Assembly: GCF_022430545.2 (NCBI RefSeq)
Contig: NZ_CP092488.2
Coordinates: forward strand, 2,418,001 to 2,482,000
From: Mycobacterium paraterrae
Lineage (GTDB): Bacteria > Actinomycetota > Actinomycetes > Mycobacteriales > Mycobacteriaceae
Reading direction: 5' to 3'
DNA: 64,000 nt
The notes beneath the pieces are model-generated. The model was not told where the DNA came from, did no database searches, and was given only the letters and a program-made list of their open reading frames with translations. Below, piece after piece: positions 17,481-26,789 of this stretch. Every line of letters starts with the position of its first letter. Position 1 is the first letter of the stretch. A program made the position numbers and the translations under genes.

Positions 17481-17544
17481 CCGCGAAACAGAAGCCTGGG
17501 TCGTGGTGCTTGCTCGAATCACGACCGTACGTTCTGTTTCGCGG
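17481..17544. terminator. Long nested inverted repeat between convergent genes
   Basis: A perfect 13-base outer stem (CCGCGAAACAGAA at 17481-17493, complement at 17532-17544) encloses a second 6-bp stem (GTCGTG at 17500-17505 with CACGAC at 17520-17525). It fills almost exactly the gap between the two converging stop codons. It most likely acts as a bidirectional transcription terminator; a protein-binding or cruciform role is possible. Confidence 0.55.
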
Positions 17545-18981
17545 TCACGCGGTGAGCGTCTCCAGAGCGACCGGCGGCAGGTAAGTGCCCTCGAGCGTTC
17601 GATGCCACCAGGCGTGATCGCGCCGCAGTTCGGCCGCAGTGGTGAACCGGTACCGGTACAACTGAGCCCTGATGTGGGACGGCGGTGTATCCGGGAACGG
17701 GTTGCCACGCAGCAGCTTCAGGGTGGCCGGGTCGTTCTGCAGCAGCCGCACGATGAATGGCCGAAACCAGGAGTAGGCGTACTGCGGTGAGATCGCGGCG
17801 AACCACATCAGCCAGTCCAAGCGTAAGTGATACGGCGCCCACTGCCGCGGCAGTCGCCGCAGCCCGCCGGGTTTGCCTTTGAATTGGTATTCCCGCCAGA
17901 CGGTCTGGTCGGTGATCGCGGAGTCGTCGGTGCCCTCGATCACCACCTCGTGACGTGTGCGGCTGATGCTGCCGAAGGCGCCATAGGTATTCACCAGGTG
18001 AAAAGGGTTGAAAGACATGTTCATTCGCTGACCGCGCGAGATCATGTTGCGTATCGGCAGATAGCTCAGCGCCACCGTGAGCATCGTGAAGGCGAGCACC
18101 AACGCGGTGAACCATCGCGGTGCGTCGGGCAGCGGTGCAGGGTGGGGGATCGGCAGCAGCATCGCCATCGACCGAACGTCGATCGCGCTGAAGGCGAGCA
18201 GAATCGTCAACCAGTTGAGCCACGCGAAATTGCCCGACGCCACCAGCCACAGCTGGGTGACGACGACGATCGCCCCGGCGATGCTGGCCACCGGCTGCGG
18301 GGCGAAGAGTCCGAACGGGACGATCAACTGCGCGAAGTGGTTGCCCGCCACCTCCACCCGGTGCAGCGGCTTGGGTAGGTGATGGAAGAACCAGCTCAGC
18401 GGGCCCGGCATGGGCTGCGTCTCGTGGTGGTAGTCCAGGCAGGTCAGATCCCGCCAGCAAGAGTCGCCGCGAAGCTTGATCAGCCCGGCGCCGAACTCGA
18501 CCCGGAACAGCAGCAACCGGGCCAGCCACATCGTCAGCACCGGGGGCGCTATCCGGTCGTTGCCGAGAAATGCTGCCAGAAAACCAGTTTCGAGCATCAG
18601 CGACTCCCAGCCGAAGGAGTACCACGTCTGCCCGACGTTGACGATCGACAGGTACAGGATCCACAGCAGTAGCCAGGTCGGCACCACCGCCCACAACGGC
18701 AGCACGTCGGGCAGCCCCATCGCCATCGCCGCCGACAGCGCCGCGCCCGACCAGGCGACCGTTGCAAAGAACCGGTCGGAATAGTGGACGTGAAAGATGC
18801 TCGGTGACCGTACGAACGACTGCCGTGCCACATATCGCGGCACGGGCAGCAGCCCATGCTCGCCGATCAGTGCGCGGAACTGCCGGGCGGCGGCCACGAA
18901 TGCGAACACGTAAATGATCGCGATTCCGCGCTCGAGCACCAGCCTGCTCAGCCAGTACTCCGGTGCGTTCACCCAGGCCAT
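17545..18981 (-). CDS. Lipase maturation factor family membrane protein (Rv0235c-like)
   Basis: A 478-aa multi-span membrane protein of the lipase-maturation-factor (LMF/DUF1222) family. It has about eight hydrophobic segments in the first 340 residues, including the conserved WYSFGWESLMLETGFLAAFL and LIKLRGDSCWRDLTCLDYHHE stretches, then a soluble C-terminal part with WREYQFKGKPG, a recurrent LMF feature. In animals LMF1 helps fold secreted lipases; what bacterial members do is not established. It is the last gene of a minus-strand series running from the DUF2613 protein and aftD, 36 bases after the hydrolase stop. Confidence 0.8.
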   Translation of the reverse strand: MAWVNAPEYWLSRLVLERGIAIIYVFAFVAAARQFRALIGEHGLLPVPRYVARQSFVRSPSIFHVHYSDRFFATVAWSGAALSAAMAMGLPDVLPLWAVVPTWLLLWILYLSIVNVGQTWYSFGWESLMLETGFLAAFLGNDRIAPPVLTMWLARLLLFRVEFGAGLIKLRGDSCWRDLTCLDYHHETQPMPGPLSWFFHHLPKPLHRVEVAGNHFAQLIVPFGLFAPQPVASIAGAIVVVTQLWLVASGNFAWLNWLTILLAFSAIDVRSMAMLLPIPHPAPLPDAPRWFTALVLAFTMLTVALSYLPIRNMISRGQRMNMSFNPFHLVNTYGAFGSISRTRHEVVIEGTDDSAITDQTVWREYQFKGKPGGLRRLPRQWAPYHLRLDWLMWFAAISPQYAYSWFRPFIVRLLQNDPATLKLLRGNPFPDTPPSHIRAQLYRYRFTTAAELRRDHAWWHRTLEGTYLPPVALETLTA

Positions 18982-19017
18982 GGTGTCGCGCGTACCCGTC
19001 TGACCCGCGGGAAAACG

Positions 19018-20652
19018 TCACCGCCGGCTGGTCGGCGGCACCCCGGCGATGACAGCGCCGAAATTGCGTAGCGCCACGTTGCCGTCGCGCCAGTAGCTGC
19101 TGTGCGCGGTGACGCTGGGAAACCCGAGCGGCCCGGCGGGACCGGCGTCGGCGGTCAGGTGCTCGGCCCTGAAGCCCGGCGCCATCGGATCGATCCCCAG
19201 CGTCCATCCGGTGACAACGCCGCCCATGCTGATCGCGTCGTTCTGCGCCCGCATCACATAGACGTGGGCGCCGGTGTGCAGGTTCAGCCGGTCGGCCCGG
19301 TCGACCAGCATGCCGGGGCTGCCGACGGCGATGACGTTGTCGGCGTCGAGGCGGTGTCCGGGTGCGGCGGCCGCACCGATCACCGTCGAGCCGTAACTGT
19401 GACCGACGATGGTGTCAATCGATGGCGCGCCGACGTGGGAGGCCCGCTGGCCGTTCTGGAAGGCGTCCAACCGGTCAGCGCCCCCGGTGGCCGGCTGCGG
19501 AAAAGCCGCGTGGCTCAGGTCCATTGGACGGTCGTAGCCCAGCCATGTCGTCACAGCCACATCGTCAGGCCGCAGGTCGGGGTCGGCGAGCAGCGCGGCG
19601 GCGTACATCGCCAGCGACTTGTCGTCGCTGAATCGCAGCCGGGACAGTCCCTGGCCGGTACCCGGAACGAACACCGCATTACGCCGGGCGATGTCCGGGT
19701 TGCCGATCGACACCGCGCCGCGGCCGAACTCGTCGAGCAGGCCCAAGTACCGTTTGGGCCCGCTCGCCCCGTCCAGCGTCGCGTGCACCGCCTCGTATCC
19801 CGCCAGCCGGCTTCTGGCCGCGCTCAGTTGTGACTGCAACGCATACACCGCGCCGTCGTCGATCCGCGGCGCACTGGTCAACTCCTCAATGCTGCGTTGT
19901 ATCCGTTCAACGTCAGATGCGGAGTCGCGTTCGAGTTCGTCCAGATGTAGCCGGTTGTAATGATCCCTGCCCAGGTGATCGGCACCGTCCCAGGGCATTC
20001 CGGGATGGTTGCCGATCCCGTGGTCTTGGCGGTACAGCCAATCCTTTTCTTCCGCTGTGAGTTGATTCCACAGCGCATTGAACTGCTTCGGGTCCGCCGG
20101 CACCGGCGACAGCAACGCCCGCTGGACAGCCGGCCGGTTGTCGTGCGGACTCGGCGGCACCGGCCGATCGCCGTCGGCCATATCGATGGCACCGGCCAAT
20201 TCTCGATCAGTCGAATCGGCCTCCGCGACAATAGCGTTCAGTCGTGGCTGCAGCTGCATCTCGGCGATCAAGGCCGCCACCGGCGGTCCGTTGAACCGCC
20301 AGCTCGGCACCACCGTATTGGTGGCTGCGTCGATGGTCATCTGCAGTTCGGCGGCGTCGCGGCGCAACGTGCTCAGGGCCGACTGGACGTGGGCGATGTC
20401 GTCGGCGGCCTTGCCGGCGGCGCGCGCCACCGCCAGCGACTCGTTGCCGTGCGCGTCGAGGTCCAGGCGGATCGACGCGTTGGTATGCGCGCGGGCCCGC
20501 GCGGTCTCGCCCTGCCAGGTATCGAACACCGCCAGCGAATCGAGCTGGCGCGCGGCCTCCAACGTCGCCTCACCGCGAGCGACCGCGGCGTGGAACACCT
20601 CACGCACCGCGTCGGCACTCCACCGATCGATGTCGGCCACCGTCAGCGTCAC
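19018..20652 (-). CDS. WXG-like N-terminus plus alpha/beta hydrolase (DUF1023), putative type VII secretion cargo
   Basis: A 544-aa two-part protein. The first ~110 residues are helical and Ala-rich with a WXG-type turn, Trp46-Gln-Gly48, flanked by long helices as in WXG100/LXG proteins. The C-terminal ~250 residues are an alpha/beta hydrolase: GHSYG places the nucleophile at Ser419, with Asp472 (AQND) and His517 (TAHSSY) as likely triad partners. A Gly-rich VFVPGTGQG segment precedes it. No signal peptide is visible, and I find no clear YxxxD/E secretion motif. It starts 3 bases after the WXG100-like gene stop, so they form an operon. The substrate is unknown; esterase, lipase or toxin are all possible. 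Confidence 0.75.
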   Translation of the reverse strand: MTLTVADIDRWSADAVREVFHAAVARGEATLEAARQLDSLAVFDTWQGETARARAHTNASIRLDLDAHGNESLAVARAAGKAADDIAHVQSALSTLRRDAAELQMTIDAATNTVVPSWRFNGPPVAALIAEMQLQPRLNAIVAEADSTDRELAGAIDMADGDRPVPPSPHDNRPAVQRALLSPVPADPKQFNALWNQLTAEEKDWLYRQDHGIGNHPGMPWDGADHLGRDHYNRLHLDELERDSASDVERIQRSIEELTSAPRIDDGAVYALQSQLSAARSRLAGYEAVHATLDGASGPKRYLGLLDEFGRGAVSIGNPDIARRNAVFVPGTGQGLSRLRFSDDKSLAMYAAALLADPDLRPDDVAVTTWLGYDRPMDLSHAAFPQPATGGADRLDAFQNGQRASHVGAPSIDTIVGHSYGSTVIGAAAAPGHRLDADNVIAVGSPGMLVDRADRLNLHTGAHVYVMRAQNDAISMGGVVTGWTLGIDPMAPGFRAEHLTADAGPAGPLGFPSVTAHSSYWRDGNVALRNFGAVIAGVPPTSRR

Positions 20653-20655
20653 GTC

Positions 20656-20949
20656 TCAGACCATCCTCAATGCGACGGCATGGGCTTCTCCCATTGCGGC
20701 AAAGGCGATTCCGTCGCCGGTCAGTTCCAGCGCGTGGTCGCCGACGCGGGCCAGCAGCCGACGCGAAGTCTGTGACCACGTCGCCGCCGTCGTGCTGAGC
20801 GCCGCGGCGGAGGCGCCCACCCAGCCAGGCTCGGCGCCCGCTATCCGGTTGTCCGACGCCAGGTGCGCGTTGGCCAAGTCCTCACCCTGCCCGGCGACGT
20901 GTGCCGCCGAGCCCGCCAACGTTTCCAGGTCGACCCGAAGAATCGCCAT
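20656..20949 (-). CDS. WXG100-like small protein
   Basis: A 97-aa helical protein with Trp43-Val-Gly45 in a loop between two long amphipathic helices, matching the length and layout of the WXG100/EsxA-EspC superfamily. It has no signal peptide or cysteines, and no C-terminal YxxxD/E motif could be seen. It sits immediately upstream of the large WXG-like hydrolase; the pair would probably form a helical-bundle heterodimer as EsxA-EsxB or LXG-partner pairs do. The ATG at 20949 has a GAGGTGG site. An ESX-3 secretion operon begins about 39 kb away in this window, but nothing here shows which ESX system would export it. Confidence 0.7.
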   Translation of the reverse strand: MAILRVDLETLAGSAAHVAGQGEDLANAHLASDNRIAGAEPGWVGASAAALSTTAATWSQTSRRLLARVGDHALELTGDGIAFAAMGEAHAVALRMV

Positions 20950-21065
20950 AGCTCACCACCTCACAGGAAATGCGTTGCTATCCGACTAACAGCAGCGCAG
21001 CGGGGCTGCAAGTCAGGTGTCGCCGGGCGACCCCGTCGATTGGGCCACCCATGCACAGCTGTGGG

Positions 21066-24000
21066 TTAGCGCTCAGGGGCGCGCGCCACCGTCGAGGCCA
21101 CGGCGGCAAGCGAAATCAGCGCCAGCAGCTGCACCCAGGCTGAATGGCCGGCGTAGCCGTCGACGGAGCGCCACGGGTGGCGGGACAGGGTGGCACCGGC
21201 CAGGATCAGGCCACCGGCGCACAGCCACAACGTGACGGTGTCACATCGCTGCGGATCCTTTCGGAGCACCCACCGCACGGTCAGGGCGACACCGAACACC
21301 GCGACGCCCGCGGCCCCCGCGATGACGGCACAGGCGGCCACCACCGGTACGACGGCCCACCGACCCGGCGTCCACGGCTGTGCGGCGGGATCGTCGCGGG
21401 ACCGGCGCCGCGACGGCCACCATGCCAGCAGCGCCAGCAGCGGCAGCAACGCAAGGCCGCCGGCCAGGCCGACCCGGTACAGCGAGTTCGGCGCATAGGT
21501 CAGCGTGATGGTGCCCGCCGTTCCGGGCGGCACCAGCCAGGCCTGCTGCCATCCGTTGATCGCCAGCGCTTTCAACCGCATTCCGGAGCCGGTATGTGCC
21601 ACCCAGCCAGGGTTGATGCTTTCCGGCACGACGAGGACCCGCATGGTCTTCGCGGCGTCGACACGCACGTCGCGCCGTGCCGGACCCCACCCGGCCACGT
21701 CCACCGGGGTGGAGCTCGCCGGTGCGGCGGCGTGCGGTCCGAGCAGCTCGGCACCGTCGACGACGAATTGCGGTCCGGGACTCAGCACGAGCTCCTGTTG
21801 GCCGGCGGGCAGTTCGATCGGTTGGGTGTCACACGGCTGGGCGGCCACCGGAGATCCGTCGAGCAGTGACCCGACGTCGGTGTGGACTTCGGTGTGGACG
21901 AAACGGCCGGCGATCGCCAGGACGGGACCGTGCTCGCAGTCGATGGTGATCTCACGAGTTCGATTGCGGCCGGCGTCGGCGGCGGCGATCGGCGCGCCGT
22001 CGGTGCCCAGCGCCGCGATCTCGGCCAGTCCCGGCGGTTTGAGCTGGTCGAAGCCGACCGCGGTCCGGTCGATGACGTCGCTCCAGTCCAGCAGGCTGAC
22101 CGTGACGGTGTCTGTGACTCGCGGGTTCAACGAAAGCATCTGGGGATCAGCGGATTTCAGGTCGCGGACCTGCGGGCCGTCGCCCAGGTCGACGGCCAGT
22201 AACGTCGGGTGTGCGGGCACCGGAGACGAACTGGGCGTCACCCGCAGCCCGGCCACCTCCGTGGGCTGAGGCAGCGTAAGGGTGATCGTCGGGGCGGTCT
22301 TGTGCTGCACCACTCTTTGCGGGGCGGTCCACGCCGTGGCTGGATCGCCGTCGGTGGCGGCATAGGCGGCCCCCAGCACGTCGACCGAATCGGCGTCACC
22401 GTGAGCCTGGGTGGTGCTCGGCTCGGCGACCAGCTCGGCCAGCTTGGGCCCGGGACGGGCGCGGACCCAGATCTTGGGCGTCACCGATATCGGCGCAGGG
22501 ACGCTCAGGGTGCGGCTGAAGGCGGCCGGCGATTCGGCGGCAAGCGCCATCGACGGCGCGCACTGCACATTGGTCGGGCCCAGCGCACAACCCGGTCGGC
22601 CCAGCGGCTCGGATCCCAGATCCCATTGTGCGACCGCGCTATTCGCCGGTGGCGCGGGCACCAGGGCGGTGTGGCGGATGTTGACCGGATGCGCGAAACC
22701 CTTGGCGTCGTATTGGGTGATCGACATGTCGGTGATCGCGAACTGGACGCCGGGCGATCCGTCATCGGTGCCGATCGCGGTGATCCGCACCCAGGGGGTT
22801 TCGCCGTACGGAAGCGCCCCGATCACCGGCTTGCCCGGCTCGTCGAATCGCAGTGTCGTTGTGCCGGTAGCGGTTTCGATCTCGATGCGACGGACCTGGG
22901 CCCCGACTGTGGTCGCGCTGGGGGTGATCGCGATGACGCTGTTGGTCACCGGGTGGTCGAAGTCGACCTGCAGCCATTGGCCGACGGCCGACTGGAGTGC
23001 GTTGGACACCCAGGCCGTCGCCGGGTCGGCGTCGACCGCCGCGGCGGGCGAGGCGGCGGTGGCGACGTCGGGCAACGCCGTCGAGTCCGATGACGAGCTG
23101 GACGCCGTCAGGCGCCCGCCAGTCCATGCGCCGTAGACGGTTTCGGCGCCGGGACTCGGGTAGTCGGGCACCCGGTTGAACGTGCGCCGGGCGTCGCCCG
23201 CGGCGCGGATCGCCGACGAGTGGTCGTCGACGCGGCCATAGTCGGTCTCGCGCGCCAATGGGGTGTCGGTGACGGTGGTGAGCGGCACCGGTTGGCCCGC
23301 TGCCACCGCGTCGGCGGTCATCAGCGCCGGTCCCAGCGGCGGCTGGTTCGACAGCCGACGGCGTTCGTCGAGTCGCAGCAGCGCCTCCGGTCCGCCGTCC
23401 ACGCGGGGCAACTGGTCGACGTCGGTCAGGTACGGAGCGCCGGGATTCCCGGCGTCGGCGGCGACGCGGTAGACCTCGACGGCCGGATAACGCGGACGCA
23501 GCCCGCTGTCGGTGACGAATCCCGACACCGGTCCGGGGCCCACCGGGTCGCCGAATACCGCGACCCTTGGCAGCCGTGGCGACCCCTCGATCGCGCGGTG
23601 CACGAGGATCGGACGGGCCGACCGGGATGTGTCCGGGTCCAGATCGTTGCGCACCACCAGGTATGAGATGCCTTGACGGGCAAGGGTGTCGGCGAGCCCG
23701 GCCGATGGTGTTCCGGCGGCGAACAGCCGTTGCACGGAGTCCAGCGCCCGAATGGTCTGCGGCGGGGTCAACGGGATCGAGTCGCGTACTCCCCACGGGC
23801 TGTCACCCAGCACCTGCAGGGGTTCGTCGTGGGTGTTGCCCCACAGCTGGGTAGCGAAGGGCGCGCCGGGAACCACCAGCACCCGCCCCGGCGTGGGCGA
23901 CCCGGTGTTGTGCGCCGTCAGCCAGTCGGCGGTGTCGTGCCAGTACCGCGGTATTGCGGCGAACGTGCCGGGCGGGGTGATCCGCCCGGTCCACGCCAGC

Positions 24001-25304
24001 GACGTCGCGGCGGTCAGCGCCGTCAGCACCACGATCCCGACCGCGACCCGACGGTCGCGCTCAGGGTGGGCGAATGCGTTGAGCCACGTCGACTTCGGCG
24101 CCGAGCCCGGCAATGGGACCCGGCTCAGCAGCTGCGCCAGCCCCAGCACCAGCGGGATGCGGATCAGCGACTCGAGCTTGTGCACGTTGCGCAGCGGCGC
24201 CCCGTCGGCGTCCAGGAACGCCTGGACCTGCTGCGCGAGCGGCGAACCGAGCCCGCCGCTGTATCCGATGCCCAGCAGCGCCATGCCCAGCAGCAGCATG
24301 GTCACCAATCGGCCGCGTGCCGGCATGTCTCGCATCGCCAGGCCTGCCAGCCCGGCTGCGGCCACCATGCAGGTAGCCAGGATGGCGACCGACCCGGTCA
24401 CCAGTGGCGCGCCCGCGGTGGCGTTGGGCGCCACGAACGGTGTCCAGCTGTCGGTGCCGCGCAGCACCTCGACCACCGACGACCACTGCGTCGTCACCCC
24501 GGACGATTCGATGAAGTCCAGAAAAGGCGGGCTGATCCGCGCCATCAGAACCAGCGCGACCAGCCACCACGTCGTCGCCAGCGCCATCGCGAGCAGCAGC
24601 CACCCGGTGTAGCGCCACCACCGCCGGTTGGGCCGATGGCAGGCCCACCAGACCACGGCGGGCAGGCACCCGGCCAGTGTTGCGATCGCGTTGACAGCGC
24701 CCATCAGCGCCACCGCGATCCCGGCTTGACCGGCCAACCGTCGCACCGAGCGGTCGTGGCAGCGCAGCGCGAGAATCGTCGGCAGCAACACCCACGGCGC
24801 CAGCATGATCGGCAAGGTCTCCGACGAGATCGACCCCAGCGTGGTGAGCACCCTGGGCGACAACGCGAAGGACGCGGCGGCGACCACTCGCGACGACGGG
24901 GTGCCGATGCCCAGGGCCTCGGCCACCCGCAGCAGTCCCCAGAACCCGACCGTCAGCAGCAACGCCCACCACAGCCGTTGCGTCACCCAGCCCGGCACAC
25001 CCAGTACATGGCCGAGCAGAAAGAAGCTGCCATGCGGGAACAGGTAGCCGTAGGCCTGGTTCTGCGCCTGCCCGAAGGGCAACTCGCTGTTCCACAGGTT
25101 GGTGGCGCGGGCCAGGAACCGCAGCGGGTTGGCGGTCAGGTCGAGCTTGGTGTCGGGGGAGATCCGGCCAGGCGACGAGGCGAAGCTCAGCGCTAGCGAG
25201 ACGCTGGCAACCAGCCACAGCCAGCGGCGTGACATGGGCACAGGCGCTGCACCGACTTGCTGAACCGGCTCCTCCTCGGGCCGTTCCTCGGCCCGCATCG
25301 TCAC
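21066..25304 (-). CDS. aftD: Arabinofuranosyltransferase AftD
   Basis: A 1412-aa GT-C family membrane glycosyltransferase that uses decaprenyl-phosphoarabinose to extend arabinan of lipoarabinomannan and arabinogalactan. The N-terminal half has many membrane spans; the first extracytoplasmic loop holds ISPDTKLDL with the probable catalytic acidic residues Asp51/Asp55. A very large extracytoplasmic part (about 480-1280) contains carbohydrate-binding-like beta domains, followed by C-terminal spans. Length matches the roughly 1400 aa of the family. GTG 25304 is used; ATG 25298 is possible. It follows the DUF2613 gene by 12 bases. Confidence 0.94.
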   Translation of the reverse strand: MTMRAEERPEEEPVQQVGAAPVPMSRRWLWLVASVSLALSFASSPGRISPDTKLDLTANPLRFLARATNLWNSELPFGQAQNQAYGYLFPHGSFFLLGHVLGVPGWVTQRLWWALLLTVGFWGLLRVAEALGIGTPSSRVVAAASFALSPRVLTTLGSISSETLPIMLAPWVLLPTILALRCHDRSVRRLAGQAGIAVALMGAVNAIATLAGCLPAVVWWACHRPNRRWWRYTGWLLLAMALATTWWLVALVLMARISPPFLDFIESSGVTTQWSSVVEVLRGTDSWTPFVAPNATAGAPLVTGSVAILATCMVAAAGLAGLAMRDMPARGRLVTMLLLGMALLGIGYSGGLGSPLAQQVQAFLDADGAPLRNVHKLESLIRIPLVLGLAQLLSRVPLPGSAPKSTWLNAFAHPERDRRVAVGIVVLTALTAATSLAWTGRITPPGTFAAIPRYWHDTADWLTAHNTGSPTPGRVLVVPGAPFATQLWGNTHDEPLQVLGDSPWGVRDSIPLTPPQTIRALDSVQRLFAAGTPSAGLADTLARQGISYLVVRNDLDPDTSRSARPILVHRAIEGSPRLPRVAVFGDPVGPGPVSGFVTDSGLRPRYPAVEVYRVAADAGNPGAPYLTDVDQLPRVDGGPEALLRLDERRRLSNQPPLGPALMTADAVAAGQPVPLTTVTDTPLARETDYGRVDDHSSAIRAAGDARRTFNRVPDYPSPGAETVYGAWTGGRLTASSSSSDSTALPDVATAASPAAAVDADPATAWVSNALQSAVGQWLQVDFDHPVTNSVIAITPSATTVGAQVRRIEIETATGTTTLRFDEPGKPVIGALPYGETPWVRITAIGTDDGSPGVQFAITDMSITQYDAKGFAHPVNIRHTALVPAPPANSAVAQWDLGSEPLGRPGCALGPTNVQCAPSMALAAESPAAFSRTLSVPAPISVTPKIWVRARPGPKLAELVAEPSTTQAHGDADSVDVLGAAYAATDGDPATAWTAPQRVVQHKTAPTITLTLPQPTEVAGLRVTPSSSPVPAHPTLLAVDLGDGPQVRDLKSADPQMLSLNPRVTDTVTVSLLDWSDVIDRTAVGFDQLKPPGLAEIAALGTDGAPIAAADAGRNRTREITIDCEHGPVLAIAGRFVHTEVHTDVGSLLDGSPVAAQPCDTQPIELPAGQQELVLSPGPQFVVDGAELLGPHAAAPASSTPVDVAGWGPARRDVRVDAAKTMRVLVVPESINPGWVAHTGSGMRLKALAINGWQQAWLVPPGTAGTITLTYAPNSLYRVGLAGGLALLPLLALLAWWPSRRRSRDDPAAQPWTPGRWAVVPVVAACAVIAGAAGVAVFGVALTVRWVLRKDPQRCDTVTLWLCAGGLILAGATLSRHPWRSVDGYAGHSAWVQLLALISLAAVASTVARAPER

Positions 25305-25316
25305 CGGGGGGCGCTG

Positions 25317-25490
25317 CTAGCTGCGGTTGCCGTACTCGACCCGGTTGAGCACCGACGACTGCGGGTCGCCTCCGGGGAGCGGCGGCTTGGTGTCCTGCTG
25401 CACCATCAACGTGATCCCGAAGATCGCGGCTGCGCCGAGCAGCAGGCCAACCACGACACTCGCGGCGGCGGGGGCGACAAAGCGATTCAT
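25317..25490 (-). CDS. DUF2613 small membrane protein (Rv0236A-like)
   Basis: A 57-aa protein: one N-terminal membrane span (about 5-30, starting FVAPAAASVVVGLLLG) and a short polar tail that includes KPPLPGGD and ends in NRVEYGNRS. Size, position and sequence match the small gene that precedes aftD in mycobacteria. The ATG at 25490 is the natural start; a longer frame running further upstream to 26252 is a shadow of lpqI. It ends 12 bases before the aftD start and is probably co-translated or complexed with AftD, though this is inference. Confidence 0.85.
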   Translation of the reverse strand: MNRFVAPAAASVVVGLLLGAAAIFGITLMVQQDTKPPLPGGDPQSSVLNRVEYGNRS

Positions 25491-25583
25491 CGCTGCCCAA
25501 ATTAGCAGAAAGACGCAGAAGAGTCGGTCGGGGCCGCCGAGGTCACCGGCATTGCCGAGCGCGTCGCATGACAGCATGGCGTG

Positions 25584-26729
25584 ATGAATTTGCCGCGCAC
25601 ACTGGCCGTGCTTGCCGCCGTCACGGCGCTGATGACCGGGTGCAGCCATACCTCCACCAAACCCGCGGGCCCGTCGTCGTCGACGGCCAACGCGCAACCG
25701 CCGGCCAAGCCGGCGTGCGGGGATCCGACTGCCATCCCACTGCGCGACAAGCTCGCCCAGCTCTTGATGGTGGGCGTTCGCAACGGCGACGACGCCAAGA
25801 CCGTCGTGTCGGCGTACCACGTCGGTGGCATTTTCATCGGCAGCTGGACCGATATGTCGATGCTCGGGCCCAACCTGGGCAAGGACCTCAGCGCCAGCAC
25901 CGCGCTGCCGCTGGCGATCAGCGTCGACGAGGAGGGCGGCCGGGTGGCTCGGCTGTCCAAGCTGATCGGCAAGGCGCCATCCGCCCGCGAGCTGGCGCAG
26001 ACCCAGACGCCGCAACAGGTCTACGGCCTGGCGCTGGACCGCGGCCACAAGATGCGCGGGCTCGGTATCACAGTCGACTTCGCTCCGGATGTCGACGTCG
26101 TCGACGCCGCCGTGCCGGATGACACGGTGATCGGTGACCGGTCGTTCGGTTCGGACCCGGCGAAAGTCACCGAATACGCGCGCCAGTACGTTCGCGGCCT
26201 GCAGGACGCGGGCCTGCTTCCGGTGATCAAGCATTTCCCCGGTCACGGCCACGGTTCCGGGGACTCACACACCGGCGGGGTGACGACGCCGCCGCTGTCG
26301 CAACTGCAAAACGACGACCTGATTCCCTACCGGAATCTGGTGACGGCGGCGCCGATCGGTGTGATGGTCGGACACCTGCAGGTCCCCGGGCTCACCGGCG
26401 ACGAGCCGGCCAGTGTCAATCGGGCGGCCGTGCAGTTACTCCGGACCGGCGCGGGTTACCAGGCACCCGCGTTCGACGGTCCGATCTTCAGCGACGACCT
26501 GTCCAGCATGCTCGCCATCAAGGACCGCTACAGCGTGCCCGATGCCGTGCTCAAGACGCTGCAAGCCGGCACCGATGTCGCGCTGTGGGTCACTACCGAC
26601 GAGGTGCCCGCGGTGTTGGACCGGCTGGAGAAGGCCGTCACCGCAGGGGAATTGACGTCTGCAAGCGTGGACGCCTCGGTGCAGCGGATCGCGAAGTTCA
26701 AAGGCACCAAGTCCGACTGCGGACGGTAG
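25584..26729 (+). CDS. lpqI: LpqI lipoprotein, family 3 beta-N-acetylglucosaminidase
   Basis: A 381-aa exported lipoprotein. The N-terminus is a lipoprotein signal peptide with lipobox LMTGC (Cys20), then a Ser/Thr/Pro linker. The GH3 domain shows SVDEEGGRVARL, the NagZ-type KHFPGHGHGSGDSH loop that carries the acid/base histidine, and IFSDDLSSM with the nucleophile aspartate. It removes N-acetylglucosamine from muropeptides in cell-wall recycling. GTG 25581 immediately precedes ATG 25584; either may be used. It is divergent from the DUF2613-aftD operon with 93 bases between. Confidence 0.93.
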   Translation: MNLPRTLAVLAAVTALMTGCSHTSTKPAGPSSSTANAQPPAKPACGDPTAIPLRDKLAQLLMVGVRNGDDAKTVVSAYHVGGIFIGSWTDMSMLGPNLGKDLSASTALPLAISVDEEGGRVARLSKLIGKAPSARELAQTQTPQQVYGLALDRGHKMRGLGITVDFAPDVDVVDAAVPDDTVIGDRSFGSDPAKVTEYARQYVRGLQDAGLLPVIKHFPGHGHGSGDSHTGGVTTPPLSQLQNDDLIPYRNLVTAAPIGVMVGHLQVPGLTGDEPASVNRAAVQLLRTGAGYQAPAFDGPIFSDDLSSMLAIKDRYSVPDAVLKTLQAGTDVALWVTTDEVPAVLDRLEKAVTAGELTSASVDASVQRIAKFKGTKSDCGR

Positions 26730-26789
26730 TTCGGCGACGCACGTCCGGATTGCTTACTCTGAACTCCGGCGTTGGTGAGAGGGGGCCGC

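Noticed and set aside
23673..25196. 507-aa plus-strand frame opposite aftD
   Set aside because: Gln/Arg-rich shadow of aftD.
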